Origin: Rhipidocladum racemiflorum | Taxonomy: Eukaryota > Streptophyta > Magnoliopsida > Poales > Poaceae | DNA length: 64,000 nucleotides | Assembly (NCBI GenBank): GCA_036346355.1 | Contig: CM070570.1 | Span: 5,278,649 to 5,342,648, forward strand | Reading direction: 5' to 3' | In this document: piece after piece, positions 23,860 through 36,052 of the stretch | Layout of the letters: each line of letters starts with the position of its first letter | Position numbering within the stretch: position 1 is the stretch's first letter | The notes under the pieces: generated by a model | What the model was told of the DNA's origin: nothing | Databases searched by the model: none | The model's input: only the letters and a program-made list of their open reading frames with translations | Program-made: the position numbers and the translations under genes

Positions 23860-24112
23860 CTCCCTGATAATAGATGTCGTTTTGGACATCGACACGGTCT
23901 TCAAAATACAATTTTGACCGCTAATTTTTATTATAATATATTTATAAAACCCAATAAAATTATAATATTATGAAAGTACTTCTCGAGACAAGTCTACACA
24001 TATAATTTTCATATATCCAATTTAAATATTTAAAAATATATCGATAGTCAAAGTTTTAGAAGTTTGACCATCACTGTGTCCAAAACGACATCTATTATCA
24101 AACTGGAGGGAG
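23860..24112. mobile_element. Stowaway-like MITE (253 bp)
   Basis: Ends CTCCCTGATAATAGATGTCG and CGACATCTATTATCAAACTGGAGGGAG are inverted repeats flanked by TA on each side (23858-23859, 24113-24114). The CTCCCT terminus and TA duplication are those of Tc1/mariner-derived Stowaway elements. It is non-coding. Confidence 0.87.
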
Positions 24113-24950
24113 TAGCATATAAGGAATAATGCAAACTTTCATTGGAATATAAAGAATCGATCCTTTACTTTTGGATCCCTCAAAAGTCACTGCATCGCCA
24201 TTGATGAGTAATAAAGCTCTCGACTTGCACTCTAAACCAAAAAAAATAAAGATCCGAAACTAGTTTGATAAAAAATGAAAGACCAAGATCATATGAAATC
24301 AACGGACTTTACGGAGGTCGAGCTCTTGATCCTAACCGCGCCGATTGCTCCATCTAAGCCGTTCATTCCATGGTCGGACGGCCTCCGGGACATGTTAGTT
24401 GCTTTAACCACTACAACAAATGCTCTTCGCACACCACAAATCTTGTTTTGCCAAAACCGGAGTCTTTAACTCATTCTAAAAGGAGTACAGTTTAATTTTG
24501 GCAATGCCTAAACATTGCAACACAGCCATTTCTTTTGGAAATGTGCATTTTTTTTATGCTCTAACACAGGAGCGCAGTGTGACAGACAGATTACAAACTA
24601 ACAAAATTACTGAATGACATTCTCAGTTGGCGGATATGCTCATAACAGCTATCATCTACAAAAAAATTTTAATGCAAAGCTATCTTCATCAGTAGCACAA
24701 AGATTTGATTTTGGCAGGAACAGCAAAAAATGTACCTTATGCTTCTGCTTGATGAGAAATCAATTTGTAGTGTGTATTAACAACCTGGTGCACCTCATGC
24801 CACGTGGCACATCCAAGCATCTGATAAACTGCCCAGGAAATTATCCCTCCATTATATCTGGGAGTTTTCAAGCCTCCTCAAGCCTCCACCTCACCCTCCT
24901 TTCAATTTTCCAAAAAAACCCATTTATTTCTCCAAATAGCGGACAGGTCC
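24113..24950. other. Intergenic, no gene recognised
   Basis: Short open frames without family motifs or splice structure. Nothing further can be supported. Confidence 0.4.
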
Positions 24951-26560
24951 TTCCAAATTACAAAGAGGTCCTTTGCTATTTTATGTGAGGGGAAGATTTT
25001 TATTCCCGGTTCGCGTTTAGGCCCCTCATTCGCCATTTTACATAAGGGGGCTCCCATTAAATACGAATCGCGAGCGAGCCCTTTTCTAATTTTTTAAAAT
25101 AGCGAACAGATCTAAAATTATAACAAATAGGTCCCCGCACTTTACATCCAGGTCCTTTCTCCGTTTTGCCCGAAAAAAATGTTTTCGTGATCCGTTTTTT
25201 CTCCGGAGTATGTTTTCGTGGTCCATTTTTCCACAAAAAAAAATAGAAATTCGTTTTTCGTTCATCCTTTCTCCGTTTTTCCCGAAAAAATATTTTCGGG
25301 ATCCGTTTTTTCTCATTTTTCCCGAGAAAAGTGTTTTTGGTGTTCGTTTTCCCTCATTTTTCCCGGGAAAATGTTTCCGTGGTCCGTTTTCCCTCGTTTT
25401 TCCCGAAAAAATTGTTTTCGTAGTCCGTTTTCCCTCGTTTTTCCCGAAAAAATATTTTTGTGATCCGTTTTTTTCTCCGAAAAAAATGTAAATCCATTTT
25501 TCGTTCACGCGCGCGGCGTGCGCCGCAGATTTTCTTGGAAAAATGTTTTCATGGTCCGTTTTTTCTCATTTTTCACGGAAAAAATGTTTTCATTACCCGT
25601 GAAAAATATTTTCGTGGCCCGTTTTTCCTCCGAAAAAAAACTTTTCCTTTTTCCCTGGAAAGAATGCTTTCGTAGTCCATTTTTCCCGAAATAAATGTTT
25701 TTGTTGTCCATTTTTTCTTCGGAAAAACAACACAAATTTATTTTTCGTTCATGTGCGCGGCGTGCGCCGCGCTCACTTTCCTAGTAGTAAACCCCTTATA
25801 GGAGAAGGAATTGGAGTGCAGCCAGCCCTCCCACGTGTCCATGCCGTCTTTGCGAAAAGGTCCCCCAGTTTCTTCCAAATTACATTCAGGTCCTTGCGCG
25901 AATTTATGTGAGAGGAGAATGTTTTTTCCGGATCGCGTTTAGGTCCCTGGTTTCACGTTTTGCATGGAGGCCCTCCCGTTAAGCGCGAATCGCGAGCGAG
26001 CCCTTTCCTAATTATTCAAAATAGCGAACAGGTCCAAAATTATAACAATTAGGTCCTCACGCTTTACGTTTGGGTCCTTTCTCCGTTTTGTTTCAAAAAA
26101 ATGTTTTCGGAGTCCGTTTTTTCTCCAGAACATGCGAAAAATATTTTCGGTAACCTGAAAAAAAATGTTTTCGTGATCCGATTTTCCTCCGGAGCATGGG
26201 AAAAATGTTTTCGGTGGCTATTTCGCCCCTAAAAAAATGAGAGATGGTTTCCTTTCTCCGTTTTACCCGAAAAAAATGTTTTCGTGATCCGTTTTCCCTC
26301 CGGGGCATGAGAAAAATGTTTAGAAAACCGTTTCCTTTCTCCGTTTTGCCCAGGAAAAATATTTTCGTGAGCCGTTTTTCCTCCGGAGCATGGGGAAAAT
26401 ATTTTCGGTGGCTATTTCCCCCCAAAAAAATGGGAGGTCGTTTTCTTTCTCCGTTTTGCCTGAAAAAAATATTTTCGTGATCCATTTTCTCTCCGGAGCA
26501 TGGGAAAAATGTTTTCGTTGGCCGTTTACCCCCCAAAAAATGGTAATTCGTTTTTCGTCC
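24950..26560. repeat. Duplicated ~0.93-kb unit carrying a ~41-bp minisatellite
   Basis: A leader (CCAAATTAC...GAGGTCCTT..., GCGTTTAGG..., AATCGCGAGCGAGCCCTT, AATAGCGAACAG, GGTCCTTTCTCCGTTTTG) occurs at about 24953-25175 and again at 25880-26090. Each copy is followed by an array of ~41-bp units of the form TTTTCGTGGTCCGTTTTTTC-TC-TTTTTCCCGAAAAAAATG (25170-25740 and 26095-26560). The arrays lack stops in several frames and therefore give open frames on both strands that are repeat products. No transposon terminus is recognised. Confidence 0.8.
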
Positions 26561-27062
26561 GTTGTTTCTCCGTTTTTACTCGTTTTCGCTCATTTTTCGC
26601 GGGAAAATAAGCACATAGAATGTTAAACTCGGCATCTAAAATTTCTTTTGCGGCTCGATCTCTAATTTTTTTTATGACATGTATTATTGCCCATTGACCG
26701 CATAGGGTGTTAAACTCGGCGTCTATAGTTTTTTTTCTTTGGGATCTAATATTTCTCGGAGCATGTGTTATTCTTTTTTTCCCCAAAAAAGCGCCGTTGT
26801 TTCGCTGGTTCGTCGACGGTTCTTACTTAGCGTCTTTTTTTCAAGAAACACCCAAGCGAACAAAAAAAACTCAGATATTCCTGCCTTTTTTTAGAGATAA
26901 AAATTTGGATAAAATTTCGCACGGCGCGGCGGAGCACGCAACTCTGACTAGTAAGTTCTAACTTGTAATAATATTTCCTGATAGCAAGTGTACGTTTAAC
27001 ATTTACTGGTTTTTTTTCGCCCAAACTTGCAGAATCTACTTTCCACCGCTCCAACTGCATGA
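26561..27062. other. 3' flank of the minisatellite block, no gene seen
   Basis: Contains two copies of a GTTAAACTCGGC(A/G)TCTA phrase (26621 and 26709) about 88 bp apart, plus T-rich runs. No gene is recognised. Confidence 0.4.
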
Positions 27063-27379
27063 TTGCCTGTTTGGATGCATATAATAGTTAGCTGCTAAAA
27101 ATTAGCTGGAGTAGATCCAAACACCCTCAGCTAATAGAGCACCCAGCTAATGGTTATCTCATTAGCTAACCAAACCCAGCTAATAGCAACTAATAGATGG
27201 CATTTAACCAAAATACCCTTCGCGTCCACCACCAATAGTATTTAATAGCATGGGTATTCTGGACAATAACATCTATTAGCCACATATTAGCTGGTGGATC
27301 CAAACACCCACCAACTAATAGTTAGCTGGCTAATATTAGCTAGCTAACTATTAGCTGCTAATGGATCCAAACAGGCCCA
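27063..27379. mobile_element. MITE with GCCTGTTTGGAT ends (~315 bp)
   Basis: The left end GCCTGTTTGGATGCATATAA and right end CTAATGGATCCAAACAGGC are inverted repeats that extend inward with TAGTTAGCTGCTAA-type motifs. The terminus resembles Tourist/PIF elements. I could not define a clean target duplication. It lies downstream of the Alba gene. Confidence 0.7.
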
Positions 27380-27641
27380 GCGTGTACATTCACACCACGG
27401 AATCATCAACCACCATAATAGAAACGAAAAAAGAAACCCATTCAGTCAGCAATTCATATATAACCGAAGAAACAAATGGAAAGGCTGTCTGAAATGCGAA
27501 CAAATTATCATCAGACAGCCTGAGTTTACACACACTGCCATAAAAACATAAGTTGAACAAGAACGCATGCCATCTCTCATGCATGCAGTCATAAACAACT
27601 AACAAAGCACCGTAACAGCCACTGGTCGCAACTGCTACTTA

Positions 27642-29273
27642 TCAAGCCTGCTCCTCGCCATCTGCAGCTTCCCTCTCTTCCGCTGCAGCAGCCATCAACT
27701 CATCGAATTTGTCACTCTTTCCTACCACTATCTCAATCTGTGCGAATCGAGCTCAAAGTCAGTTTCGTTATCTGGGAAGAAGAATTCCATACACAAAGAA
27801 GAAGAACGCATTCACAAAACAAGAAATAAGTCACACCGGCATTAAACAAGGACTTAATCTTCTCTGACCTTAGCCTTTTGGAGCGGTCGGCCCCTCGATG
27901 CGTCGTTTATTTCCACAGTAGATGTCCTAATCTCTACGCAGGTCAAGGTTAAAGGAGGAGTTCAGACTTCAGAGTGCGGAGCAATAAATATTGGGGAAGG
28001 ACTACGACAGCAATGTTGATCGATATGAGACGATGGCATAATCTACAGTACAAGGAAGGAAAAAGTTCTTACTCTTCTCAACAGCCAGCCCGTTGTTTTT
28101 CAGAATCTCCGCCACGGTCACAACTGTTGCAATGGCTGCAAACAGATCGGACAACTTTGTTAGTAGTGACTCAAAACGATAGAGATATATTGCAGCAAAA
28201 GATGGCAATGGGCTCAGGTTTTATTCTAGGTATCTAGAAAGAAAACATCGAACCACACTGACTAGTGACTAACTACATGTGCCACAAGTCCAGCTGGTAG
28301 CCAGCATGATCTAAACAGATCAAACCAAAAGCGAAGATAATCCTACAGAACGCTCAAAGTCAAAATGGCCGTGATTTACAAAAGCTATGTGGATGTCTGT
28401 GGTTACATGAGGAGAGGATGGCTGCCTAAAACTCGGACGGTCAGAAACAATAAATCACCTGGCAGATACGCGGTTAACTTTGCATAGCTTAATACAGAAT
28501 GTTCTGCAAAGTGGCATATCCCGTTACACAATACTAGTTTGAAGTTAGAACACTGAAGGCAAGCACCGCAGCGGGAGATGCTAGGGTTTAATCAATAATA
28601 GTCCTGAAAGGGTAGAGCGATTGCACATGAAAACACTGCAATCTTGGATCGTGCACGTTCCCTTACGACCGCATAATTACTAGATCAAATTCGCGATCAA
28701 GAGGCACTCATCTTCTTACTCCAAAAAGTCTAAGGCCCTGCTTGGATGAGTGGTAATTTCTTGGGAGGTTTTGGGATTTAGTTCAAATTTGAACTAAATC
28801 CTAAAACATTCCAATGAAATACCCCTAATCCAAGCACCCCCTAAAGATAGCATTTTTACAGAGATAATAACAAGCAGCCATACCAAACGTAATCTCTCAC
28901 GAACAATAAATCAGAAATATAAAGATGAACAGGGAGGAGAAGCGAGACGCACCCATCCCGAGCGCGGAGAGCTCAACGTCGCCGTGCTGCTGCATATACC
29001 TCTGCAACCAAACAGCCAACCAACCAATCAAACAGTCAAGAAACCGCGACGCGGTCCGGATCGAGCAGCTAGGGGACGGGGAGGAGGCGGTACCTTGGCG
29101 AGGTTGACATAGAAGAAGAGGGGCTTCTTGGTGTTGGACACCTGGATGCGGTTGCTGCTGCCGCCGCCCCTCCTCTGCCCCTCGCCGCCGCCGGCAGCAG
29201 CCGCCGCCGGTGCCAACTCGCCGTCCTCCACGGCGAGGCTCCTCACGCCCTCGGTGATCTCCTCCATCGCCAT
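27642..29273 (-). CDS. Alba-domain DNA/RNA-binding protein
   Basis: Five exons splice in frame on the minus strand: 29273-29094, 29001-28953, 28135-28073, 27933-27869 and 27737-27642, with GT-AG borders and consistent phases, giving 150 residues. The product starts MAMEEITEGV, has an Ala/Gly-rich insert (residues ~20-40) and the Alba core: NRIQVSNTKKPLFFYVNLAK, RYMQQHGDVELSALGMAIAT, VVTVAEILKNNGLAVEKKI, then RPLQKAKIEIVVGKSDKFDE and an acidic tail. This matches the short plant Alba class. Alba proteins bind nucleic acid as dimers; plant members have been linked to RNA binding and R-loops. Two ATG codons lie two codons apart; I took the first. No lesion is seen. Intron 2 (28136-28952) carries a short Tourist MITE. 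Confidence 0.93.
28734..28841. mobile_element. Short Tourist-like MITE in the Alba intron (108 bp)
   Basis: Ends GGCCCTGCTTGGAT and ATCCAAGCACCCCC are inverted repeats flanked by TAA (28731-28733, 28842-28844). A central TTCAAATTTGAA palindrome lies midway. It is inside intron 2 of the minus-strand Alba gene. Confidence 0.8.
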
Positions 29274-29585
29274 GAGCACCAGCTATTGTGCCGCGCCGGC
29301 GCCGCAACCAGATCGATGGGCGGTTCCTTGGTTTCCCCTTTTTTGGTGGTAGAACCGAACGGACGATTGGCGATGGCTGCGTCTGCAATTGGAGGCGAGG
29401 AGGGGAGGCAAGCAGGAAGGAGCTCCGGCCCAACGCTCGCGTATCCTACCTAACTTAGTCTTTCTCGGCCTATACCTCGCGTATTATGGCCCGTTATAAA
29501 ATGAACGCTTGAGAGCGTGAAAATTTCATGAAACCCAAAGAGCTTCGCGGTTTCTCAGCCCAGCCATCCCCCTCGCCTGTACCTC

Positions 29586-30113
29586 GAATTTTTTTATTTA
29601 ATATTTATTTTTTAAAAAATTCAAAAATAATCAACAGAAAAAAAAAAATTATGAAAATAGATTCCCGTCACTCGGATACGAGGCAATCGCCCCATATTAG
29701 AACGATAGGGACCTGAATGCAAAAAACGTCGTCGCTAGATGTCCATGGCCGCCAGTGGGCATATCAGGGGACATATTGCGCATATTTTTTTTTACGAAAA
29801 ATATTATGATTTTTTTTTACAATCAGGTCTCTATCGTCTCATATTCGAACAATAGAAACTTGAATGCAAAAAAAAAAAAAAAAAATTGTATTGAGGTCCC
29901 TATCGTCCGAATATGGGGCGATATATCCCCTAACAGTGTGCCCCCTGACGACCATGGACGCCCAACGATGATGTTTTTTGCATCCAGGTTTCTATAGCCT
30001 GTATATGGGGCGATAGCCCCATACATATCCAAGTGACGGGAACCTATTTTTGTAATATTTTTTTCCTGTTAATTATTTTTGAAAAAAATTAAAATAAAAT
30101 ATTAAATAAAAAA
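29586..30113. mobile_element. Fold-back element with ~200-bp inverted arms
   Basis: The left arm (about 29586-29785) and right arm (about 29905-30113) are inverted copies, roughly 80% alike by eye. Shared landmarks are TTTATTTAATATTTATTTT, ATTCCCGTCACT / AGTGACGGGAA, CGCCCCATAT, GGGACCTGAATGCAAAAAAC and CCATGGCCG / CGACCATGG. The middle holds further T/A runs and a third CAATAGAAACTTGAATGCAAA piece. No coding sequence and no clear target duplication. It lies about 300 bp upstream of the Alba start codon. Confidence 0.75.
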
Positions 30114-30156
30114 TCAGACCCATCCATCGGCGTGCATGGAGCATCGTATCCCTCCT

Positions 30157-30620
30157 AGACCTGGGCGACGGGCTGGGCTTTTCACGGGCGGCCCAAGGCC
30201 CGGCCGGCCCGGCACGGCCCAAGCACGGGCATTGCCCGAGAGGATTCGGGCCGGGCCTACGAATGGGACCCGTCGGGCGGCCCGGCTCGAAGACATGGGC
30301 CGGGTTCGGGCCGATGGCTGTTCTCTTTTCACTGTACGTAAGGTTTTTAACGAAGTATTAATTTTGTATATGTAAATATCAATAAAGTTTTTCATTCTAC
30401 CCAAACATCCAGCGCTATTTTTACTATCCATTGATTCATTCTACTGATTTGTACTGCTCATACTACTAACACCGAGTCCGAATACTTGTAGCTAGTTGTG
30501 GGTTCGGATCTGATCCGACTACGGCCCGTCGTGCTTTTAGGCCGGGCCGAGCCCAGTAAAACCTCTCCAGGCCCAGCCCAAGGCCCAGCTCTCCCTCTCC
30601 TCCCGCTTGACTTGCCCTTT
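30157..30620. mobile_element. GC-rich GGCCCGG repeat, possible hAT-derived ends
   Basis: Two GC-rich blocks (30157-30310 with GGCCCGGCCGGCCCGGCACG; 30520-30600 with GGCCGGGCCGAGCCCAG) flank an AT-rich centre. Similar GGGCC-rich termini are common on non-autonomous grass hAT elements. Ends and target duplications were not defined. Confidence 0.35.
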
Positions 30621-30897
30621 GCCCCCCTGTCCCTGATCCGCCCGCAAATATTGCGTTGATCCGCATCAATGCCATCTCTGACCGGCATGACCGCCCTTCT
30701 CGCATTACAGCGCCGCGGCAAAGCTCCTCCGTGCCACCATGGACTTTGCTGCCTCCAGGCCGCCACAACACGCCTGTGTCTAAGCCGACGCCACTTGGAG
30801 GACCACCAGGATCCTCCATTGCTCAAGCACTGCCCGTGTCTCGCCATCGTCGAGCTTTTCCCTCCGATCGCCACTGCCATTGCCCCTCCGTCGAACG

Positions 30898-30932
<35 letters not shown>

Positions 30933-33577
30933 TGGATTGGATTGGACAAGTCAAAGGAAACTCCAGGCTTGCCCTGGGCTTCGGCACATTAGCAGGCCTA
31001 ATCCCGGATCGGCAGGTCCGCGCCAAGGCCCCAAGCATGTACAGAAACAGGCGGTTTTCGAGGTTTGTCTGGCCGTCGTGCGCGCCAGGGGCACCGCGGT
31101 ATCCATGATCCACTTGCCAGCGTAGCTAGCCAGGCAAGGAGAGGAGAACGTGCCGCCGTTAGTTCTCCGACTGTCTCTTTTCGTTTCACATGAACTATAT
31201 CTTCTCTTCGACTGATCTATATTGTTCATGGCACCCATTGTTGAGAACCGCTCCAGCTCCATTACCATTCAATTAAAAAAGAAACAACCATGCCAGCATG
31301 CATGCATGCAAATTGTCATCTGCTCCTGGTTTGACCAACACGTGCATGTACAAGGGGAAAACTAACTGTACATGCATGTGTTGGTGGCGTGTTGCTACAG
31401 TCGATTTGAATATATATAAGGATCAACCCACCTCGAATTCAGAGGGGCTATGCATTGATCTGAAAGCAAATCCAATGGCCAGGAATTTAGATGATGGTTG
31501 CTAAATAAAACATTCGGATGAAACTTATCAAAACCCTATATATAAACGTATAGATTAAGAAGTAGCATTCCCTCCGATGATAAATATAGTTACATGCCCG
31601 TGCGTTGCTACGAAAAACAAAATTGATAACGAAAAATAAAGATTAAAAAATAAAAAAAATATTTCACAAGATCAAACATCTATCTTTAACACTTCGTTTC
31701 TTGCGAAAGCTAGCTAATTAAAGCAACGCTTCGTTTCTTGCGTAGGGCAATTAAGCAGGGCAATTAATGACGTGGGAAGAACGGACCACTGCCACCAAGT
31801 GCTGCTTTAGAATAGTAGAGATAATATCTACAGTTTGAATGTTCTTGTTGTGATATATAATATTTATAAGTAGATTTAATAAGATTCAATATATATGTAA
31901 GCCATTACTAGTGGCAGATTAGTTACAGATAAGAATTACCCCGCCGAAGGAGAGTTACATACAAGAAAGGTGGGCAAAATTAATAAGGATCGATATCAAT
32001 CATGTATCCATCAAACATTACCAATCTTAATTCCGCTCTTCTCGTTCAGACTGATGATGCATGCTGTCCCGCTCTCACGTCGATCGATCGTATCCTCTCT
32101 TTTCAGCACACAGCTGCATGATCGCAACTCGGGATTATATATTTTTTTAGTAGCACTTTACGATCTCGATCCGTTCAAACAAATGCTGAGACATTCATGA
32201 TCATGCGCCACCTATATTTATGCACCGGAGCAAGGACAAAAGAAAAGGCCAAGAAGCTGGAGATCGACTACAGATTAATTGAATCATCGATCGCACATGA
32301 AATCATGCATGACCATGCTTATATGGCAAGGTACTCGTGTGCCACTTGTCCTGATATTGGCCAAGTACAAAGGCCAGCTAGGAATCGAAGGATCATGTGC
32401 AAGATGCCATCCAAAATGTCAATGTTTGGTTCAAGCATGCATGCTCATATACAGCTTATTGCAGGGCCATGTATATAATCAACAAACATATACAGGGAAT
32501 ACCGTACACTTTGTTAGCATGGCTAGCGTGTATTTTTTCCCAAGCAATTTGATATATCAAATTTGTTTTGAGGGAAATTTAATACATCGAATTATACGTA
32601 TTAAAATGAGACTTGAAAATTAATATATCGCAAAACAAGCAAGCAAAGCAAATTAGTATATACTATGTGTACATTGCTTGATACTTTCACATACATTTCT
32701 CGATTCTTTCATACAGATACAGTCGAGCTGTACTAAAGATCCCAGTGTAAGACATATAATATATCGCACGTTGCCAATTAAGAAATGAGGAACGCGTTGA
32801 CGTTCTGTTCCCACCGGTACTTCCACGTGATGCGTTGTGCGTACAGGCACACAACACTGTCCAGGTCACAGCTTAATTGTCAGCACATTGCCTATTGGCT
32901 GGTCACTCTACAGGATATCAATTCGTAGATTTCAGGAGATGCAGATTTTGCAGTCATGCATCTTGGATCCACATGATGGGTACACATTTCTTGATAAATC
33001 AACGAGATATGTTAACAACTTCCCATGATGTCTTACATTGTGACTTGCCCGCCTATCATCTCCCTCCTTTGGCCTCGTGGAGCACGAACAATTCGACCCA
33101 CATCGCCCTACGATACGGCAACCAACGAAATCATGTGGGGAATTTCCATGAAAATGACTTTGGAAAGCAATGATATACGAAATTAGCTGTATCGACGCAC
33201 GGCACTTCTGTCTCGACCGCAACGTACATTAATTGATTTTTCAGAAGGAGATAGCTAGGTTATCGTTGATATATCATATTGCCGTATGAACTGCAAGGCA
33301 GATCGAGGATACGTACATTTTATACATCAACAAACGACGTGATCGAAGTGTCCATATTGGACAATCATGGCTATAGCTAGCTAGCTAAGCAATACGTTGA
33401 ACAGATTGTTTTCGCCGGCTGTTACTACATATTGTTAAAGTTAATCTTGTAAACAGAGTAGAGTCCAAATTCTTTAGTATTCTGTTCCAACACACACACA
33501 TATATAAGAGATGTTTCTATGTTTTTCTTTTTAAAAATTGCGCAAATAATATTAAACCATGAATGAACGGTCGAGGG

Positions 33578-33630
<53 letters not shown>

Positions 33631-34283
33631 TTTGAAAGACCCACATGTAGCACGCGCACCCAACGGAGATTATCATCATCACAAGCATACGATAACGACT
33701 CCACCATGACCGTACGTGCAACGATGTGGCCTTCTTCTACTATGCTTATCTAGCCGCGTTTCCAACAACTTATATCTTGACTGATCTGTGAACACAGAAC
33801 GCGTTTCTGTATGTAAAACATGCATAGCCCCATTGATCTCCATGTACAATTGATGATGAGACTGACGTGGAATGGGGCGGCACGCTCTTATTATCCAATG
33901 GAATCGTACGTACGTGAGACCCTTCTAGGTCCTCCGAACCTCTGGGACCTAATTGCTACAGTACATTGGCCGCGAGAATTTGTATAACCTTAATCCCAAC
34001 GCTAGTAATTGCGTAAAAATGATTGCAACTAAATGGATTAAAAGAAAATAAAAGGGAAAAACAAGAAAATTGTATTTTTAGTTAAATCAACAAAGTCATG
34101 ATTCAATTTGTTCATGCGAGCAATTAACATTGAAGTTTAATCAATTAAAAATCTGTTGAATCAATTAATTCAGTCGATCGAATGTTCTACTAAAGCGTGA
34201 AAAAAGAAATTGGTAAAAAGTCCGAAAAAGTGCAACACAAATTTCATAAATATTAAATTAATAAGAAAAGGGTTTCATACCTT
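30621..34283. other. Gene-poor interval
   Basis: No exon with family motifs is seen. Contents: a (GA)n microsatellite at about 30898-30930; CATGCATGCATGC at about 31295; a possible MITE at about 31560-31830 with an ACATGCCCGTGCGTTGC segment; and a (CATA)n microsatellite at about 33578-33625. The rest is unrecognised. Confidence 0.45.
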
Positions 34284-34288
34284 AAAAT

Positions 34289-35857
34289 TGTTAAGGATAT
34301 TAAGGATATATTGCCTTATATAGTTGATTCCCATATATATGTTTTCTATATACATGTTTTCCTTATTTAGTTTTCCTTATTTAGACTTTCCTATTGTACC
34401 CTCATGTATTCTATATATTGTGGCCATTGGCCTCATATTAAATACATCAAGTCCTATTCATAACATGGTATCAGAGCAGAGGTCCAAACCCTAGCCGCAA
34501 TTCTTTCCGCTGCCGCCGTGCCCGGGAGAAGCAATCTGCTCTCCCGGGCAGGCACCCGTCCTCGGCTTCCCATCGTCGATCGCCGGCTCGGGCTCTGCCT
34601 TCATCGTCCGGCTCGGGCTCGTCCGCTCGTCCGCTCGGGCTCTGCCTTCATCGTCCGGCTCTTCCTGTCGTTCCTTCATCTTCAACGTCGGCTCGGCCAA
34701 CTGCCGGCGGATCCATCGACGCCCGATCTGGTCGTCCTCTGCTGAGATCTCCGCTGCCAGCCCCCGACTCCTCCATCACGCCGTCGGGCCGCCTCTAGCA
34801 TCGTCCGCCGCGCCACTTTGCCCTAGCCATCCTCTGGACGGGACGTCGCAGCCTGTTCCAGCCGCCGCTCGTCAGTCTCCGGCCGCTCTACACGTTTGGC
34901 CTCTGGCGCGCCGCTTGCTGGTCTCCTCTGGGCGGAGACATCAACTTCACCGCCAATCCAGAAGCTCCGCGACCGCCTTCGGGCGCCGTCGCTACCACGA
35001 ACACGCCATCGCGGCCGGGCGCCAAACCACCGACCGCTCGGCCGGAGCGGCCACCGATCTTCGTCGCCGTCGAAACGCGCCGCCCCCGACGTCTTCATCA
35101 CACCGTCTTCACGCACGTCCCCGACTCCTTCATCACGCTGTCCGGTCGCCTTCATCGCCACGTTTGGTCCCCTTCATCCGGCCGTTGCCATTCCCCGATC
35201 GCTCGGAGCTCTTCGAGTCGCTCGATTTTTCACGGTGCAGTCCGATCGGACTTCAAATCAGATCGAAATCGGCTTTTCCGTTCTGGGTCACGTTGGCCTA
35301 GCTTTTATGACTTTCGTATTCCGTTGCGTCCATCCAAGTCATAGCATCTTGATTCCGTCTTCCGTCGTTGCCCAGCTCTCTTATCGGCTCGACTCATTCT
35401 GTCAACACTTTTTACCTTGGCTCGGCACGTTTTGTCGGGCCTCGTCGGTCCTTCTTCGTCGAATCGGCCCTACCTTCGACTTCTCTTCGTCGATTTGGCT
35501 TCTTCGTCGACTTTTCATCACCGACTGGGTTCTTCGTTGGCCGTTCTTCGTCAGCTCGATGTTTTTCAAGAGTTACATGCTACGACGGCTTCTTCAGGAC
35601 TATGATTTTGGATTTTCCCTATTTTAGTTCATCCCTTCCAAATGCAATGCTATTGCATACGCCTTGCATTTGTGGGGGGGTGTTAAGGATATTAAGGATA
35701 TATTGCCTTATATCGTTGATTCCCATATATATGTTTTCCATATACATGTTTTCCTTATTTAGTTTTCCTTATTTAGACTTTCCTATTGTACCCTCATGTA
35801 CTCTATATATTGTGGCCATTGGCCTCATATTGAATACATCAAGTCCTATTCATAACA
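34289..35857 (+). mobile_element. Non-autonomous LTR element (TRIM/LARD-like), 1.57 kb
   Basis: Two 177-bp LTRs (34289-34465 and 35681-35857; TGTTAAGG...CATAACA) differ at about four positions. They are bounded by a perfect 5-bp duplication AAAAT (34284-34288, 35858-35862). A primer-binding site TGGTATCAGAGC follows the left LTR immediately, and a TTTGTGGGGGGG polypurine tract abuts the right LTR. The 1.2-kb interior has no gag or pol. It is GC-rich at first and later C/T-rich with recurring TCTTCGTCG. A 243-codon open frame (34896-35627) is low-complexity and matches no family I know. The element must depend on a copia partner for movement. Confidence 0.92.
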
Positions 35858-36052
35858 AAAATATGCAAAAACTTATTAGCTGCTAAAATTTGGAATTTAT
35901 GTAATTTTAGGAATCAAATTCATTCCGACCGTTGATCTTCAGCAACAATCATGTGAGGACGAATTAATATTTCTACACTAATCCAGACAATATTCCTTTC
36001 TTCATATTTGTGAAATCATTTTTGAACGTTTTCAGAAATCCGCTCGAGTTAG

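Noticed and set aside
25086..25508. 140-codon open frame rich in FFGKNEGKR-like repeats, and similar frames to 26536
   Set aside because: It is the translation of the ~41-bp minisatellite; equivalent frames exist on the other strand, so openness is due to repeat composition.
28285..28315. CCAGCATGATCTA, similar to the 3' half of miR167
   Set aside because: The 5' half does not match (an insertion disrupts it) and no complementary arm forming a precursor hairpin is seen. It lies in an Alba intron.
34896..35627. 243-codon open frame inside the small LTR element
   Set aside because: Low-complexity, C/T-biased, no domain recognised, and several overlapping alternatives. Not called as a gene.
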